20,683 nucleotides of DNA, from NCBI GenBank assembly GCA_021732895.1, contig JAKFWE010000332.1, forward strand, positions 1 through 20,683, written 5' to 3'. A model generated the notes under the pieces. That model saw only the letters and a list, made by a program, of their open reading frames with translations. It ran no database searches and was not told the origin of the DNA. The DNA is from Allobosea sp. GTDB lineage: Bacteria > Pseudomonadota > Alphaproteobacteria > Rhizobiales > Beijerinckiaceae. Each line of letters starts with the position of its first letter. The stretch's first letter is position 1. This document shows positions 1 to 7,733 of the stretch, one piece after another. Both the position numbers and the translations under genes were made by a program.

Positions 1-41
1 ATGCCGAGGAGCGCGGCGCAGCACGCCGCGCTCCTCGGCAT
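1..41. repeat. Perfect 18-bp inverted repeat, 5-nt loop, at the window edge
   Basis: Positions 1-18 (ATGCCGAGGAGCGCGGCG) are the exact reverse complement of 24-41, separated by CAGCA at 19-23. The structure lies in the Smr coding frame, where such a long perfect palindrome is unexpected. It starts at base 1, so the true extent may be larger. It could be a natural hairpin or a fold-back artefact at a contig end. Confidence 0.9.
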
Positions 42-450
42 GGACCGCAAGGCCTGCCAGGCCCTTGCCGGTGACGACGAGCGCGAGCTTCGTGCCGCGC
101 GCCTGCTCGCGGCGCAGGAAGGCGCGCAGCGCCAGATGCGCCTCGTCCTGGCGCATGCCATGCAGGTCGATCACAGCCTCGACCGATTGCTGGCCGCGCC
201 GGAGTTGGCTGCGCAGGCGGCGCTCCAGCGGGGCGAGCGGCGGCGGCGCTGGCTTGGCGAGGACAGGCCTCGCCAGCGCGTTCACGGTCGCATCTGGCGC
301 GGCCTCCCGAAGCGGGACGGCAGGGACTGTCGCAGGCTCGTCAGATGGCGGCGGCGCACGCCCCGGCAGCGGCTTGACCGAGCGGGCGACCTCGCGCCAG
401 AGCGCGATATCGGCGGCCGACAGCGGCTTGCCCCTGCGCCGGGGTGTCAC
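1..450 (-). CDS. Smr-domain protein (MutS2 C-terminal type), 3' end cut by window edge
   Basis: The frame opens with GTG at 450-448, whose GTGA overlaps the mltA stop, and runs to the window edge (150 codons, no stop). The first 75 or so residues are basic and proline/alanine-rich. They are followed by the Smr signature: DLHGM, a helix with the pattern DEAHLALRAFLRR, then LALVVTGKG and RGVLRR. Stand-alone Smr proteins are small proteins resembling the nuclease domain of MutS2; DNA or RNA endonuclease activity is known for some members but the role of this one is not known. The last part of the domain (normally a VPRWL-like stretch and a GFEEA-like C-terminus) is missing because the window ends. 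The final five visible codons lie in an 18-bp inverted repeat, so residues after RGVLRR may not be authentic. Very likely in an operon with mltA and the Tim44-like gene. Confidence 0.85.
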   Translation of the reverse strand, partial: MTPRRRGKPLSAADIALWREVARSVKPLPGRAPPPSDEPATVPAVPLREAAPDATVNALARPVLAKPAPPPLAPLERRLRSQLRRGQQSVEAVIDLHGMRQDEAHLALRAFLRREQARGTKLALVVTGKGLAGLAVHAEERGVLRRAPRH

Positions 451-1625
451 GGCCGGTCGCCTCGTGGCCAGAGCACGATGAAATCGACGGGGTGCCGGAT
501 CAGACCGGCGCGGTGGCCGGCCTTTGCGCCCGAGCCGACGAAGAGGTCCATCCGGGCCGGGCCGAGGATGGCCGAACCCGTATCCTGCGCGATCGTCAGC
601 CGGGCCAGCCGCTCCGTGCCGCCGCCCTCGCCGTCGGGAATGGTCGCATCGATCCAGACCGGCAGGCCATAGGGCCAGATCGACCGGTCGATCGCGATCG
701 AGCGCAGCGGCGTCAGCGGCAGTCCGGCTCCGCCGATCGGCCCGGATTCGGGCGGCAGGTCGTCGCGCCGCGCGAAGAAGACGAAGGAGCGGTTCTGCCG
801 GATCAGATCGCGGGCGAAGCCGGCATCGGCCTTCAGCCTCGCGATCAGCCGGTCCATCGTCATCTGCGCGGGCGGGATATCTTCGCGCTGGCTCAGCACG
901 CGGCCGAGCGAGGTGTAGGCATGGCCGTTGCGGCCGGCATAGACCAGCCGCGTCACCGTGCCATCGGGAAGGCGGATGCGGCCCGAGCCCTGGACTTGCA
1001 GCACGAAGCGATCGACGGGATCGCGCATCCAGAGGATTTCGAGGTTCTGTCCGTCGAGCGCGCCGATCTCGATCGCGGTGCGGTCGGGGAAGGCTTCGAG
1101 GCCTCGCGGCGTGCGCCTCGCCGCGGTCAGGCTCGCGTCGAGGCCGGGCCAGTCGTCTCCCGTCATGCGCGTCACCAGATCGGCGGGACGGCCATAGAGC
1201 GGCGTCGGGAAAGCGTCCGAGCGCGTCAGCGAGCCCTCGAACTCCGGCTCGAAATAGCCGGTCATGAACCCCTGTCCGCCCTCGGCCGGGCGGATGCGCC
1301 AGAAGGTGAAGCGGCTTTCGAAGAACGCGCGGATGGAGTCGCGGTTCGCCGGGCCGGGCCGGGCGGCGGCGACCGCCGCCGTGCAGGCTTCCTCCAGCCC
1401 CGGCGGCGTTTTCGCGCCCGCACGCAGGGGCGGGCTGGCCATGCAGCCGCGTGCGAAAATCGACAGGGCGGAGCGCTGGTCGTCGTCGCGCCATCCCGCG
1501 ATCTCGTCGGGCGAAAGGCGCTCCGCGCGGGCGCCGGCAGGCAGCGGCGGGGCGTTCGCAAGCGCTCCGGTCATGGCCGAAAGGCCCAGCAGCAGCGCCA
1601 GCGCAGGGCCGACGCCACGGCTCAC
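447..1625 (-). CDS. mltA: Membrane-bound lytic murein transglycosylase A (MltA)
   Basis: A 392-residue protein that starts with GTG at 1625. Its GTGA overlaps the upstream Tim44-like gene's TGA, and its own TGA overlaps the Smr gene's GTG, so all three look translationally coupled. Residues 1-23 form a signal peptide (short basic start, ALALLLGL core, ALA cleavage motif). There is no obvious lipobox cysteine, unlike the E. coli lipoprotein. The MltA barrel has the segment GQGFMTGYFEPEFEGSL. The C-terminal 3D domain contains AQDTGSAILGPARMDLFVG and AGHRAGL, with conserved aspartates at about 348 and 360. The family cleaves the MurNAc-GlcNAc bond of peptidoglycan non-hydrolytically, forming 1,6-anhydroMurNAc in the periplasm, and takes part in wall turnover. 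Length and motifs match alphaproteobacterial MltA well. Confidence 0.95.
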   Translation of the reverse strand: MSRGVGPALALLLGLSAMTGALANAPPLPAGARAERLSPDEIAGWRDDDQRSALSIFARGCMASPPLRAGAKTPPGLEEACTAAVAAARPGPANRDSIRAFFESRFTFWRIRPAEGGQGFMTGYFEPEFEGSLTRSDAFPTPLYGRPADLVTRMTGDDWPGLDASLTAARRTPRGLEAFPDRTAIEIGALDGQNLEILWMRDPVDRFVLQVQGSGRIRLPDGTVTRLVYAGRNGHAYTSLGRVLSQREDIPPAQMTMDRLIARLKADAGFARDLIRQNRSFVFFARRDDLPPESGPIGGAGLPLTPLRSIAIDRSIWPYGLPVWIDATIPDGEGGGTERLARLTIAQDTGSAILGPARMDLFVGSGAKAGHRAGLIRHPVDFIVLWPRGDRP

Positions 1626-2353
1626 GCAGCGGATTCGGTCGCGACCAGCAGCCAGTTGGGGTCGCGGCTGCCGAGCTGGCGCGAGAAGGTCCAGATGTCG
1701 TTCACCTCCGAGACCGCCTCGGCGCTGCCGTCGACCACGACGCCCTGCGCGTCGCGCACGGCGCTGATCAGCTGCGAATCGAAGGCGATCGTGACCTGCG
1801 CGGTCTTGCCCTTGACCTCGACGGCGGTGATCTCGGCCTTGTCGATCGAGACGAAGGAGGATTCGGCCTTCTCGCCGCGTTTCTCGCGCTCGGTGATCGC
1901 CATCTCGAAGCCTTCATAGACCTCCTTGGCGAGCAGGCCCTTGAGCGTCTTGCGGTCGCCGCGGGCGAAAGCGGTGACGATCGTCTCGTAGGCGGATTTC
2001 GCCCCGACGAGGAAGCCGCGCGGATCGAAGGAGGGCTCCTGCTTCACCACGGCGTCGATGCCGGCGATGATCGGCGAATCGGCAGGCGCGATATCCTTCC
2101 AGCGGTCGGCGGCCGGCGCGGCGCCGGCGGCGGGGTCGTTGGCGGCGCCGGGCAGCCGGATGACGTTGTCGCGGCGCCCGTCCTGGCCCTGCCCCGCATC
2201 CTGGCGCGGCGCGCCCGATTCACGCCGCGCGAAGGGATCGACCGGAGGCTTTTCGTGCCCGGTCTTCTGGCCCAGAACCGAGCGCAGCTTCCAGGCGACG
2301 AAAACGGCCAGAGCCAGGAAGACCAGAGTCGTCATGTCGAAGGAATTTTGCAT
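1622..2353 (-). CDS. Tim44/TimA-family membrane-associated protein
   Basis: A 243-residue protein starting at ATG 2353, with one N-terminal hydrophobic segment (about residues 8-22, TTLVFLALAVFVAWK). A polar, proline-rich linker follows, then a C-terminal Tim44-like domain (about 115-243) containing DPRGFLVGAKSAYETIV, the LAKEVYEGFEMAI helix and an INDIWTF-like strand (here VNDIWTFSRQL). The family is the bacterial relative of the mitochondrial import subunit Tim44. The Caulobacter member TimA is inner-membrane associated, and its exact job in bacteria is unsettled. The gene leads a minus-strand cluster with mltA and the Smr gene and is divergent from secB. The pairing with MltA is common in alphaproteobacteria and could suggest an envelope-related role, which is inference. 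Confidence 0.9.
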   Translation of the reverse strand: MQNSFDMTTLVFLALAVFVAWKLRSVLGQKTGHEKPPVDPFARRESGAPRQDAGQGQDGRRDNVIRLPGAANDPAAGAAPAADRWKDIAPADSPIIAGIDAVVKQEPSFDPRGFLVGAKSAYETIVTAFARGDRKTLKGLLAKEVYEGFEMAITEREKRGEKAESSFVSIDKAEITAVEVKGKTAQVTIAFDSQLISAVRDAQGVVVDGSAEAVSEVNDIWTFSRQLGSRDPNWLLVATESAA

Positions 2354-2615
2354 CGAAAGCTGTTCCGAAACTCCAGTGACCCCAGCGGCGGCTCAATGCT
2401 CGATCAGCGCCGGCTGCGGGAGCATATGGTGTGCAAGGCTCGTAACATCCACCCCCATGCTTGTGAAGGCGGCTCGATGACGGCGCCGGCGCGCGTTCTT
2501 GTGCATCAACCCCGTCCATGTTAGCCGACGCTCGCCTGTCGCCGGAGAGCGGTGCGCAGCCCCGCGACGCCGTGACGGCGCGGAGCATCCCGGACGAACC
2601 GCACGGAGAATTCCC
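2354..2615. other. Divergent intergenic region, Tim44-like gene / secB
   Basis: This 262-bp gap must carry promoters for two divergent units. I could not pick a convincing -35/-10 pair on either strand; short AT-richer words such as GCATATGG near 2424-2431 stand out but do not match a consensus. In many alphaproteobacteria a small fxsA gene sits between these two. I find no frame here resembling FxsA. Confidence 0.5.
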
Positions 2616-3104
2616 ATGGCCAACGAGAGTCCCAACGGCAATGGCGCCCAGCAGGCCGGGCCGAGCATGAACGCGCTGATCCAGTACACCAAGGACTTCT
2701 CGTTCGAGAACCCGAAGGCCCCGCGGGCGCTGAGCCAGCAGGCGGAGCAGGGCCCGCAAATGTCGCTTCAGGTCAACGTCTCCACGAGCGCGCTCGGCGA
2801 CACCGACTACGAGACCGTGCTCAAGCTCGAGGGCAAGGCCGAACTCTCCGGCGAGACCCTGTTCGCCTTCGACCTGAGCTACGCCGGCGTGTTCCGGCTG
2901 ATCAACGTGCCGCAGGAGCATATCCATCCGGTGCTCGTGATCGATTGCGCCCGCATGCTGTTCCCGTTCGCGCGCCAGATCATCGCCGAGGCCGTACGGG
3001 GCGGCGGTTTCCCCCCCTTCTACGTTCCCGCGATCGATTTCGCCGCCCTGTTCCACCAGCGGATGCAGGAACTCCAGGGCGAGCAGGGCGCCGTCAACGC
3101 CTGA
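2616..3104 (+). CDS. secB: Protein-export chaperone SecB
   Basis: A 162-residue protein. The ATG at 2616 is preceded by a CGGAGAA ribosome-binding sequence at 2604-2610; a longer frame upstream to 2499 has no family support. The chain shows the SecB pattern: an N-terminal tail, then YTKDFSFENP (about 24-33), the beta-strand segment MSLQVNVSTSALGDTDYE, and the conserved C-terminal block with CARMLFPFARQII and FPPFYVPAIDFAALF. SecB is a cytoplasmic homotetramer that keeps preproteins unfolded and hands them to SecA. The slightly acidic N- and C-terminal extensions and the length are typical of alphaproteobacterial SecB. It appears monocistronic, with a probable intrinsic terminator just downstream. 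Confidence 0.97.
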   Translation: MANESPNGNGAQQAGPSMNALIQYTKDFSFENPKAPRALSQQAEQGPQMSLQVNVSTSALGDTDYETVLKLEGKAELSGETLFAFDLSYAGVFRLINVPQEHIHPVLVIDCARMLFPFARQIIAEAVRGGGFPPFYVPAIDFAALFHQRMQELQGEQGAVNA

Positions 3105-3131
3105 GATCGGGGACCGGCGGCGTCCGGCGCG

Positions 3132-3155
3132 AAGGGGCCGACAGGCTCCTTTTTC
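3132..3155 (+). terminator. Probable intrinsic terminator of secB
   Basis: AAGGGGCC at 3132-3139 pairs with GGCTCCTT at 3144-3151 (one G-T wobble) around a GACA loop, and the downstream arm runs into TTTTTC. It lies 28 bases after the secB stop. A stem followed by a T run is rare in this GC-rich window. Confidence 0.6.
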
Positions 3156-3278
3156 CGTCAGGCGCCACTTTGTCGCGCCTTGCGGATCGGCGAGGGAACT
3201 TCCATCTGCCGGAAGGGTTCAGAACCGGCGGAACACGGCGACGCCGTCGCTCGCCGCGAAGCGATCTCCGGAGCACCG

Positions 3279-4061
3279 ATGGACTACCTGATGACGCTCG
3301 CCGCCGACCCCGCCGTGTGGGTCGCGCTCGGCGCCCTGGTCACCATGGAAGTCGTGCTCGGCATCGACAACCTGATCTTCATCTCGATTCTGACGAACAA
3401 GTTGCCGGAAGCACAGCGCTCCCGCGCCCGCAAGATCGGCATCGCCGGAGCGCTGGTGCTGCGGCTGGCCCTGCTCGGGACCGTCGCCTTCATCGTGCAG
3501 CTCACCGCGCCGGTGGTCACGCTGTTCGACAAGGCCTTCTCCTGGCGCGACTTCATCCTGATCGCGGGCGGGCTGTTCCTGGTCTGGAAGGCGACGACCG
3601 AAATCCACCACAAGGTCGATGCCGATCACGGGCCGGACGTCTATGGCGGCGGGCGCGCGGCGGCCGTCACCATGGGCGGCGTCATCGCCCAGGTGCTGCT
3701 GCTCGACCTGGTTTTCTCGATCGACAGCATCATCACCGCCGTCGGCATGACCGAGCATATCCCGGTGATGATGATCGCGGTGATCGTCGCCGTGCTCGTC
3801 ATGCTGCTCGCGGCCGATCCGCTGGCGAACTTCATCGAGGCTAACCCGACGATCGTCATGCTGGCGCTGGGCTTCCTGCTGATGATCGGCGGCACGCTGA
3901 TCGGCGAAGGGTTCGGCGCGCATGTGCCCAAGGGCTACATCTACGCCGCGATGGCGTTCTCGGCCCTGATCGAGGCGCTGAACATGCTGTCGCGCCGCGC
4001 CGCCCGCGCGAAGAAGGCCGGGGCGACGAAGATTCAGCCGCCGTCCGGCGAATCGGCGTAA
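3279..4061 (+). CDS. TerC-family integral membrane protein
   Basis: A 260-residue, strongly hydrophobic protein starting at ATG 3279, with a weak CCGGAG ribosome-binding site at 3269-3274. The frame extends upstream to 3180, but that part is polar and unlike the family. TerC/YoaE/YgdQ hallmarks are TMEVVLGIDNLIF near the N-terminus (Asp30) and LDLVFSIDSIITAVGM (Asp149). These acidic residues sit in otherwise hydrophobic helices, and about seven transmembrane segments are visible. The middle linker has a cluster of charged residues. TerC-type proteins are linked to metal handling, in particular manganese efflux and metal loading of exported proteins, and to tellurite resistance in some operons. 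No tellurite operon is present here. The substrate cannot be read from sequence. No yybP-ykoY (manganese) riboswitch was recognised upstream. The 3' end overlaps dnaQ by 28 bp, tail to tail. Confidence 0.93.
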   Translation: MDYLMTLAADPAVWVALGALVTMEVVLGIDNLIFISILTNKLPEAQRSRARKIGIAGALVLRLALLGTVAFIVQLTAPVVTLFDKAFSWRDFILIAGGLFLVWKATTEIHHKVDADHGPDVYGGGRAAAVTMGGVIAQVLLLDLVFSIDSIITAVGMTEHIPVMMIAVIVAVLVMLLAADPLANFIEANPTIVMLALGFLLMIGGTLIGEGFGAHVPKGYIYAAMAFSALIEALNMLSRRAARAKKAGATKIQPPSGESA

Positions 4062-4738
4062 CGTCGCCACAGCGGCGCATCGCCCAGCGTGTCCACGAAA
4101 GCGGCGTGCGCGGCGAGCGCCGCCGCATCGAGCCTCGGCGTCAGCGGGCGCGCCCGCAGCGGCCTGTCGGCGAGGGCGGCGAGCCCGGGAACAGCCGGCC
4201 CCGCCACCGCCAGACCGAGATCGGCCTGTTTGCCGCCGATCAGCTCGATATAGACCTCGGCCAGGATTTCGGAATCGAGCAGCGCGCCATGCCTGGTGCG
4301 CCTGGAGTTGTCGATGCCGTAGCGCTGGCAGAGCGCATCGAGCGAATTGCCGGCGCCGGGATGCTTGCGCCTCGCCAGCGCCAGCGTGTCGATGACACGC
4401 GCCGGGTCGAGCGGGCCGAGCCCGATCCGCTTCAGCTCCATGTCGAGGAAGCCGATATCGAAGGCGGCGTTGTGGATGACGAGCCTGGCTTCGCCGATGA
4501 AGGCGAGGAATTCTTCGGCCACCGCGGCGAAGGCCGGCTTGTCGGCGAGGAATGCATCGGACAGGCCATGGACCCTGAAAGCCCCCTCCGACATCGCGCG
4601 GCCGGGGTTGAGGTAGCAATGGAAATGCCGCCCGGTCGGGCAATGATTGACCAGTTCGACGCAGCCTATCTCGACGATGCGGTCGCCGCCATTGGCTTCG
4701 ACGCCGGTGGTCTCGGTGTCGAGGACGATCTCGCGCAT
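4034..4738 (-). CDS. dnaQ: DNA polymerase III epsilon subunit (3'-5' proofreading exonuclease)
   Basis: A 234-residue protein of the DnaQ/DEDDh family. Exo I is LDTETTG with Asp7 and Glu9, Exo II is VIHNAAFDIGF with Asp94, and Exo III is RHGALLDSEILAEVY with His150 and Asp155, so the full metal-binding and catalytic set is present. The C-terminal 55 residues are alanine-rich and would hold the polymerase-alpha binding tail. Epsilon removes misincorporated nucleotides as part of the polymerase III core. It is the last gene of the operon ppsR-maf-aroE-coaE-dnaQ and starts 5 bases after the coaE stop. Its stop lies inside the convergent TerC-family gene. Confidence 0.97.
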   Translation of the reverse strand: MREIVLDTETTGVEANGGDRIVEIGCVELVNHCPTGRHFHCYLNPGRAMSEGAFRVHGLSDAFLADKPAFAAVAEEFLAFIGEARLVIHNAAFDIGFLDMELKRIGLGPLDPARVIDTLALARRKHPGAGNSLDALCQRYGIDNSRRTRHGALLDSEILAEVYIELIGGKQADLGLAVAGPAVPGLAALADRPLRARPLTPRLDAAALAAHAAFVDTLGDAPLWRRYADSPDGG

Positions 4739-4743
4739 GCGCC

Positions 4744-5370
4744 TCAGCCTCCGTCTCCAGCGCTCTCGCCGCGCGGACGGCCGGGCCGGCCCGCGAGCGC
4801 GTTCAGGATAGAACCGACCTGCCTTCGCGCGGCCAGCAGACCGCGGGAGGTGTCCACAAGGAAATGGGCGCGGGCCCGCTTGCCGGCGTCGGGCATCTGG
4901 CGGGCGAGGATCGCGGCGAGTTTCTCCTCGGTCATGCCGGGACGGGCCAGCACGCGGGCGCGCTGCACCGCGGCCGGAGCCGTGATCACGACCACCGCGT
5001 CGCAGCGCGCCTCGCCGCCGGTCTCCAGCAGAAGCGGCACGTCGAGCACCGCGAGCGGCCGGCCGGCGAGCCGGCAGCGCGCGATGAACGCCGCCTCCTC
5101 TGCCCGCACCAGCGGATGAATCACGGTCTCCAGCAGCCGCAGCGCCTCGGGCCGGCCGAACACGGCGGCCGCAAGGCGCGTCCGATCGACGACGCCGCCC
5201 TCGACCACGCCGGGAAAGGCCGCCGCGACGGGCGCGGCCGCCTTGCCGCGATACAGCGCGTGGACCGCGGCGTCGGCGTCATGAACCGGAACGCCATGTT
5301 CGCGGAACATCGCGGCCGTCGTCGATTTGCCCATGCCGATCGATCCGGTCAGTCCCAGGACGAAGCTCAT
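4744..5370 (-). CDS. coaE: Dephospho-CoA kinase
   Basis: A 208-residue protein beginning MSFVLGLTGSIGMGKST at ATG 5370. The P-loop (residues 6-17) sits directly at the N-terminus as in the family, so the open frame running further upstream is spurious. Other family features are HDADAAVH, an ETVIHPLVR block, LDVPLLLE and a basic helical lid with RVLARPGMTEEK. The enzyme phosphorylates the 3'-hydroxyl of the dephospho-CoA ribose, the last step of coenzyme A synthesis. The gap to aroE upstream is 26 bp and to dnaQ downstream 5 bp, consistent with one transcript. Confidence 0.97.
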   Translation of the reverse strand: MSFVLGLTGSIGMGKSTTAAMFREHGVPVHDADAAVHALYRGKAAAPVAAAFPGVVEGGVVDRTRLAAAVFGRPEALRLLETVIHPLVRAEEAAFIARCRLAGRPLAVLDVPLLLETGGEARCDAVVVITAPAAVQRARVLARPGMTEEKLAAILARQMPDAGKRARAHFLVDTSRGLLAARRQVGSILNALAGRPGRPRGESAGDGG

Positions 5371-5396
5371 CGGCCGGCTCGCATCGCGGACGTCCT

Positions 5397-6230
5397 TCAG
5401 CCCTGCAGGATATCGGCTTCGAGCCGCGCGCGCAGCGCCGGCGTGACCACGGGGGTCACGCCGAACCAGCGCGCGAAGCCCGGCACGGCCTGATGCAGCA
5501 GCATGCCCAGACCATCGACCGGAACGCCGCCCCGTCGTTCGGCCGCCGCGAGCAGATCGGTGCGCAGCGGCACATAGACGATATCGTCGACGATCGTTCC
5601 GGGCCGCAGCGCCGACAGATCGAGATCGAGCGGCGGCTGGCCCTTCATGCCGAGCGAGGTCGTGTTGACGATCAGGTCGGCGACGGCGACCAGCCCGTGC
5701 CGGTCGTCCCAATCCCGCGCCTCCACCGGCGCGCCGAAGGCCGCCGCCACCTCATCGGCGCGCTCGCGGCCGCGGTTGGCGAGAATGACGCGCCCGACGC
5801 CTCGCGTCCTCAGGCCGTGGCAGACGGCGCGGGCTGCGCCGCCGGCGCCGAGCACGAGCGCGCAGCCGACAGTGTCGCGCCAGCGCGGCGCGCGCTCTTC
5901 CAGATGCGCCAGGAAACCGGCGGCGTCGGTGTTGTCGCCATGCAGGCGGCCACCCTCGCGCCAGAGCGTGTTGACCGCGCCGATGGCGAGCGCGGCGTCG
6001 CCGATCTGGTCGAGCAGCGGCAGGACGGCCTGCTTGTGCGGCACGGTGACGTTGCCGCCGGCGAAATCGCCGGCCCGCACCCGGGCGACGAAGCCGGCGA
6101 GCGCGTCGGGCGCGACGTCGATGCGCTCGTAGCTGCCGTCGAGCCGATGCTCCGCGAGCCAGCCGCCATGAATCAGCGGCGAGCGCGAATGGGCGACGGG
6201 GTGGCCGATGACGAAGCAGCGCGTGGTCAT
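5397..6230 (-). CDS. aroE: Shikimate dehydrogenase (NADP+)
   Basis: A 277-residue protein. The substrate-binding HSRSP lies at 14-18, the NVTVPHK motif carries the catalytic Lys66, and GDNTDAAGF carries Asp102. A Rossmann glycine motif, LGAGGAARAV, begins the cofactor domain, followed by ILANRGRERADEVA; the NR-type motif fits NADP(H). The C-terminal half has VDDIVYVPLRTDLL and the family GLGMLLHQAVPGFARWFG. The enzyme reduces 3-dehydroshikimate to shikimate in aromatic amino acid synthesis. Start ATG 6230 is 6 bp after the maf stop. Length is normal for the AroE class. Confidence 0.97.
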   Translation of the reverse strand: MTTRCFVIGHPVAHSRSPLIHGGWLAEHRLDGSYERIDVAPDALAGFVARVRAGDFAGGNVTVPHKQAVLPLLDQIGDAALAIGAVNTLWREGGRLHGDNTDAAGFLAHLEERAPRWRDTVGCALVLGAGGAARAVCHGLRTRGVGRVILANRGRERADEVAAAFGAPVEARDWDDRHGLVAVADLIVNTTSLGMKGQPPLDLDLSALRPGTIVDDIVYVPLRTDLLAAAERRGGVPVDGLGMLLHQAVPGFARWFGVTPVVTPALRARLEADILQG

Positions 6231-6236
6231 GACGGT

Positions 6237-6875
6237 TCAGCTTCGCAACAGGCCGAGCCCGCGCAGGGCCGCGTGCACGGCGAGCAGAGGCAGGCCCAGA
6301 ATGGTGAAATGATCGCCCTCGACCGCGTCGAAGAGCTGCGCGCCCAGCGATTCGATCCGGTAGCCGCCGACGCTTCCGGTCAGGCTGTCGCCGGCCTGCG
6401 CGACATAGGCGTCGATGAAGCCGGGCGTCAGGGACCGCATGGCCAGCTTCGCGCTCTGGGCGCCATCGGTCAGGATCACGCCGTCCCTGGCCAGCACGAA
6501 GGCCGCATGCAGGCTGTGCCTGCGGCCGGACAACGCGGCGAGTTGCGCCCGCAGCGCGGCCGGATCGGCGGGCTTGTGCAACGCCTCCGCGCCGGACGCC
6601 GCGTCGGTTTCGAGGGTCTGGTCGGCGCCGAGCACGATGCGGCCCGGATTCAAGGCGGAAACCGAGAGAGCCTTGGCGCAGGCGAGAGCCGCTGCGATTG
6701 CGAGACGCGAGGCCCCTTGCGCCGCGAGAGGAGCCTCGAGCGCGCGCTCATCCACCTCCGGGCGCGCGGTTTCGACCGGGACGCCCGACGCGACCAGCAT
6801 GTCGCGCCGCGTCGCGCTGCCCGAGGCCAGCAGCAATGGCTCGGGCGCCAGCCAGAGCGGAGACAGGACGGTCAT
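6237..6875 (-). CDS. maf: Maf-family nucleoside triphosphate pyrophosphatase
   Basis: A 212-residue protein. Start ATG 6875 is chosen because its ATGA overlaps the ppsR stop and because the family motif LLASGSATRRDML begins about 14 residues in; the frame continues upstream inside ppsR but without similarity. Other Maf signatures are AKAL, VLGADQTLETD with the catalytic Asp85, and the C-terminal SVGGYRIESLGAQLFDAVEGD. Maf proteins hydrolyse NTPs, including modified and non-canonical ones, to NMP plus pyrophosphate, as a pool-cleaning activity. The SATRR and SVGGYRIES variants are those of an alphaproteobacterial subfamily, so the exact nucleotide preference is not predictable here. Confidence 0.94.
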   Translation of the reverse strand: MTVLSPLWLAPEPLLLASGSATRRDMLVASGVPVETARPEVDERALEAPLAAQGASRLAIAAALACAKALSVSALNPGRIVLGADQTLETDAASGAEALHKPADPAALRAQLAALSGRRHSLHAAFVLARDGVILTDGAQSAKLAMRSLTPGFIDAYVAQAGDSLTGSVGGYRIESLGAQLFDAVEGDHFTILGLPLLAVHAALRGLGLLRS

Positions 6876-7702
6876 GTGGCGATGAACTTCATGCGATGAT
6901 CGCGCAGCAGGTCGAGGATCGCGGCCGCCGTCTCCTCGATCGAGCGGCGGGTCACGTCGATCACCGGCCAGCCCCTTCGGGCGCACAGCCGACGCGACTG
7001 GACGACCTCGTCGGCCACAGCGTCTGGATCGACATAGGGCGTCTCGTCGTCGGCCTTCATCGAGAGCAGCCGGTTCTGGCGGATCTGGATGATGCGGTCG
7101 GCGCTCGCGACGAGGCCGACGATCAGCGGCCGCCGCACCCGCTCCAGCTCGGGCGGCAGCGGCACGTTCGGCACCAGCGGCACATTCGCTGTCTTGATGC
7201 CGCGATTGGCGAGATAGATCGAGGTCGGGGTCTTCGAGGTGCGGCTGATGCCGACGAGGATGATGTCGGCGCTCTCGAGATCGCCGCCGAGCTGCCCGTC
7301 ATCATGCATCAGCGTGTAGTTCATCGCATCGATGCGGCGGAAATATTCGGCGTTGAGGACATGCTGGGCCCCGGGGCGCGGCTCGGACGCCTGACCGAGA
7401 TAGGACTGGAACAGCGACAGCACGGGCTGCAGCACGGAGAGGCAGGGGCAGCCGAGCTCGCGGCAGAAATCCTCCAGCCGCTGCGACCATTCCGGCTCGA
7501 CCAGAGTGTAGAGCACGACGCCCGGCGAACTCTCGATCTCGGCGAGCACGCGCGCGAGCTGCGCCTGCGAGCGCACCAGCGGATAGACATGCTCGATCGC
7601 CGAGACCGTCTCATATTGCGCCGCCGCCGCCCGGCTGACCGCGATCAGCGTTTCGCCCGTCGCGTCCGAGACGAGATGGAGGTGAAAGTAGTTGCGCGCC
7701 AC
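6872..7702 (-). CDS. ppsR: Pyruvate,phosphate/pyruvate,water dikinase regulatory protein (DUF299)
   Basis: A 276-residue protein. The start is GTG at 7702-7700: an AGAGGAG ribosome-binding site precedes it by 5 bases, and the family N-terminus YFHLHLVSDATGET follows at once, so the longer frame to 7855 is rejected. The nucleotide-binding motif is ILVGISRTSKTPTSIYLA, followed by TANVPLVPNVPLPPEL and IIGL-like (here IVGLVASADRI). DUF299 enzymes are ADP-dependent kinases and phosphate-dependent phosphorylases that turn PEP synthase or pyruvate phosphate dikinase off and on via a threonine next to the catalytic histidine. It corresponds to the origin-flanking gene known as RP001/CC_0001 in Rickettsia and Caulobacter. 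It heads the leftward operon, transcribed away from the putative origin. Confidence 0.95.
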   Translation of the reverse strand: MARNYFHLHLVSDATGETLIAVSRAAAAQYETVSAIEHVYPLVRSQAQLARVLAEIESSPGVVLYTLVEPEWSQRLEDFCRELGCPCLSVLQPVLSLFQSYLGQASEPRPGAQHVLNAEYFRRIDAMNYTLMHDDGQLGGDLESADIILVGISRTSKTPTSIYLANRGIKTANVPLVPNVPLPPELERVRRPLIVGLVASADRIIQIRQNRLLSMKADDETPYVDPDAVADEVVQSRRLCARRGWPVIDVTRRSIEETAAAILDLLRDHRMKFIAT

Positions 7703-7733
7703 GGGGGCTCCTCTGCGGCCGGACCGGCGCAAA

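Noticed and set aside
3219..4643. A 474-codon minus-strand frame covering the TerC-family gene and dnaQ
   Set aside because: Overlaps two real genes in other frames, with Arg/His/Asp-rich low-complexity translation and no motif.
4850..4858. GTGTCCACA in coaE as a DnaA box
   Set aside because: Two mismatches to consensus, inside a coding sequence and isolated from other boxes.
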